Below are positions 62,966 through 64,000 of a stretch of DNA of 64,000 nucleotides, one piece after another; positions within the stretch are counted from its first letter, which is position 1; each line of letters starts with the position of its first letter. The stretch is taken from contig DHSL01000050.1 in NCBI GenBank assembly GCA_002411345.1, positions 1 to 64,000 on the forward strand, given 5' to 3'. The translations under genes were made by a program, and so were the position numbers. The notes below the pieces were generated by a model. It ran no database searches. It had not been told where the DNA came from and saw only the letters and a list, made by a program, of their open reading frames with translations. This DNA comes from Bacteroidales bacterium UBA5287 (GTDB lineage: Bacteria; Bacteroidota; Bacteroidia; Bacteroidales; Dysgonomonadaceae).

Positions 62966-63973
62966 ATGAAACAATCAAATATAAAAAACAATAATATGGA
63001 AGGTAACCGAAACAAATCCTTTCTAAATAATCATATTTTGAAAGGTATAAATATACTAGTTTTGTTTTCTCTCCTAATCTTATACTCTTGCGATAGAGAT
63101 GAAGTGTTTGAGAAAGAACAATACAAAAATGTATTTGCACTGATAAGCGAAAGTAATAATATATCTCATAAATTCCATCTTTTAGGAGGAGAATCTGTTG
63201 GGTATGTAGCTGCTTCTTTAGGTGGTACAAATCCAACGACTGAAAATATCGAAATCACATTAGTTGAAGATGAATCATTTATAGACAAATTCAACAAAAC
63301 AAACTATGACGTAGATAAGACAAAGTATGCACATAAGATGCCAAAAGAGAATTATGATATTGACAGCTATGAATTTACTATTCCTGCAGGAGAAATTAGC
63401 GGAAGATTGCCTATTCGCATTCGTCCCGATGGATTATCACCTGACCACCAATATATGATCGCACTAAGAGTAGAATCACACTCTGCATATGAAGTAAACC
63501 CGGAAAAGAGTTATATTTTATATAGTGTTCGTACAAAAAACTATTGGGCTGAAGCTGATGGTACAAGCATCTATAGTATGAACGGAAAATTGGGTGAACG
63601 AGGACAAACATATGAATTACAAATGCCTGGTACAAAGGTAATGCATCCAATAAGCAAAAATCAAGTACGTATTATGGCAGGTAATGAAAAGTATGAAGCT
63701 GGAAACATTAATACCTTTAATAAACTTGCAATTATTCTGACAGTTGACGAAAACAATAAAGTGACGATTTCTCCATACAGAGATATTGAAGTATATCAAA
63801 TTGATGGTGACCCTTTCTACTCAAATACATTTATTGTTGAAGATGACGGATTTAAAACATTTAAAACATTCCGTCTTAGATATGATTATAAATCCGACAA
63901 TAAAATATATGAATTTAAAGAAGAATTGAGACTTCAATTTAATGAAGAAGAAGAGAAGAATCAAACCAATTGA
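62966..63973 (+). CDS. PUL lipoprotein of the DUF1735/DUF4361 type
   Basis: This is a predicted surface lipoprotein of 335 residues. The signal lies unusually far in (ILVLFSLLILYSC, Cys about 43); an in-frame ATG at residue 11 (62996) would shorten the lead. The N-terminal half resembles the DUF1735 Ig-like domain found in many PUL lipoproteins (IEITLVEDESFIDKFNK, YEFTIPAGEISGRLPIRI), and the C-terminal half looks like DUF4361. It follows susD by 16 bp. The gene is complete; a further gene may begin past the window. Confidence 0.8.
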   Translation: MKQSNIKNNNMEGNRNKSFLNNHILKGINILVLFSLLILYSCDRDEVFEKEQYKNVFALISESNNISHKFHLLGGESVGYVAASLGGTNPTTENIEITLVEDESFIDKFNKTNYDVDKTKYAHKMPKENYDIDSYEFTIPAGEISGRLPIRIRPDGLSPDHQYMIALRVESHSAYEVNPEKSYILYSVRTKNYWAEADGTSIYSMNGKLGERGQTYELQMPGTKVMHPISKNQVRIMAGNEKYEAGNINTFNKLAIILTVDENNKVTISPYRDIEVYQIDGDPFYSNTFIVEDDGFKTFKTFRLRYDYKSDNKIYEFKEELRLQFNEEEEKNQTN

Positions 63974-64000
63974 TAAAATCATAGAATTGAAATATTAAAT

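Noticed and set aside
1..64000. tRNA, rRNA or CRISPR loci
   Set aside because: No cloverleaf with a TTCGANNC-type arm, no rRNA-like conserved blocks and no regularly spaced repeat-spacer array were noticed on reading both strands; a tRNA scan would be decisive.

Overview
The window looks like chromosomal DNA of an AT-rich member of the Bacteroidota, most likely order Bacteroidales. The evidence is three or more SusC/SusD pairs with TIG-domain surface glycan-binding lipoproteins, a GldH lipoprotein, DUF4290, a RicT/PSP1 protein, a XylR-type AraC regulator, and many promoters with the Bacteroidota -7 box TAnnTTTG. A genus cannot be read from the sequence. I saw no rRNA, tRNA or CRISPR array.

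Layout. 1-4,071 (minus): the 3' part of a polysaccharide utilisation locus (PUL), with susC followed by a susD cut by the window edge. 4,072-6,190: regulatory DNA, a complete IS4-family element, and the stump of an IS5-family transposase. 6,297-15,817 (minus): a nine-gene operon joining GlcNAc catabolism (MFS importer, NagA, NagB) to three predicted exported Gfo/Idh/MocA oxidoreductases, an ApbE-like FMN transferase, a small membrane protein and a CE7 acetyl esterase. Its likely regulator, a sugar-sensing AraC protein, is next at 15,935-17,095. Direct repeats with 21-bp spacing and identical promoter geometry precede both this operon and the first susC, suggesting one regulon for import and breakdown of an acetylated amino-sugar glycan. 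17,327-19,505: an alpha/beta hydrolase and a membrane LytTR regulator. 19,554-37,749: mostly housekeeping genes (gldH, ricT, holB, metF, rseP, dxr, an ABC ATPase, rimM, DUF4290, a LysM glucosaminidase, cdd, a DUF4922-serB-hypothetical-TPR operon, nadD, glsB, nspC).

37,750-48,526 (plus): a small-RNA candidate and then a predicted mannan PUL: a decayed GH5, susC, susD, two TIG-repeat surface glycan-binding proteins and a GH26 endo-mannanase. 48,541-48,753 holds nested inverted repeats and a GC-rich 11/33-bp tandem repeat. 49,023-54,673: queC-queF, a ThuA-like protein, a GH16 lipoprotein, an aminotransferase, an ABC permease and an SMR exporter. 54,674-56,367 has no convincing gene but carries a strong promoter, direct repeats and an isolated long terminator hairpin. 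56,368-63,973 (plus): a third PUL part (TIG/NHL lipoprotein, susC, susD, DUF1735/DUF4361-type lipoprotein) with no enzyme in view.

All assignments come from reading motifs by eye. No database search was run.
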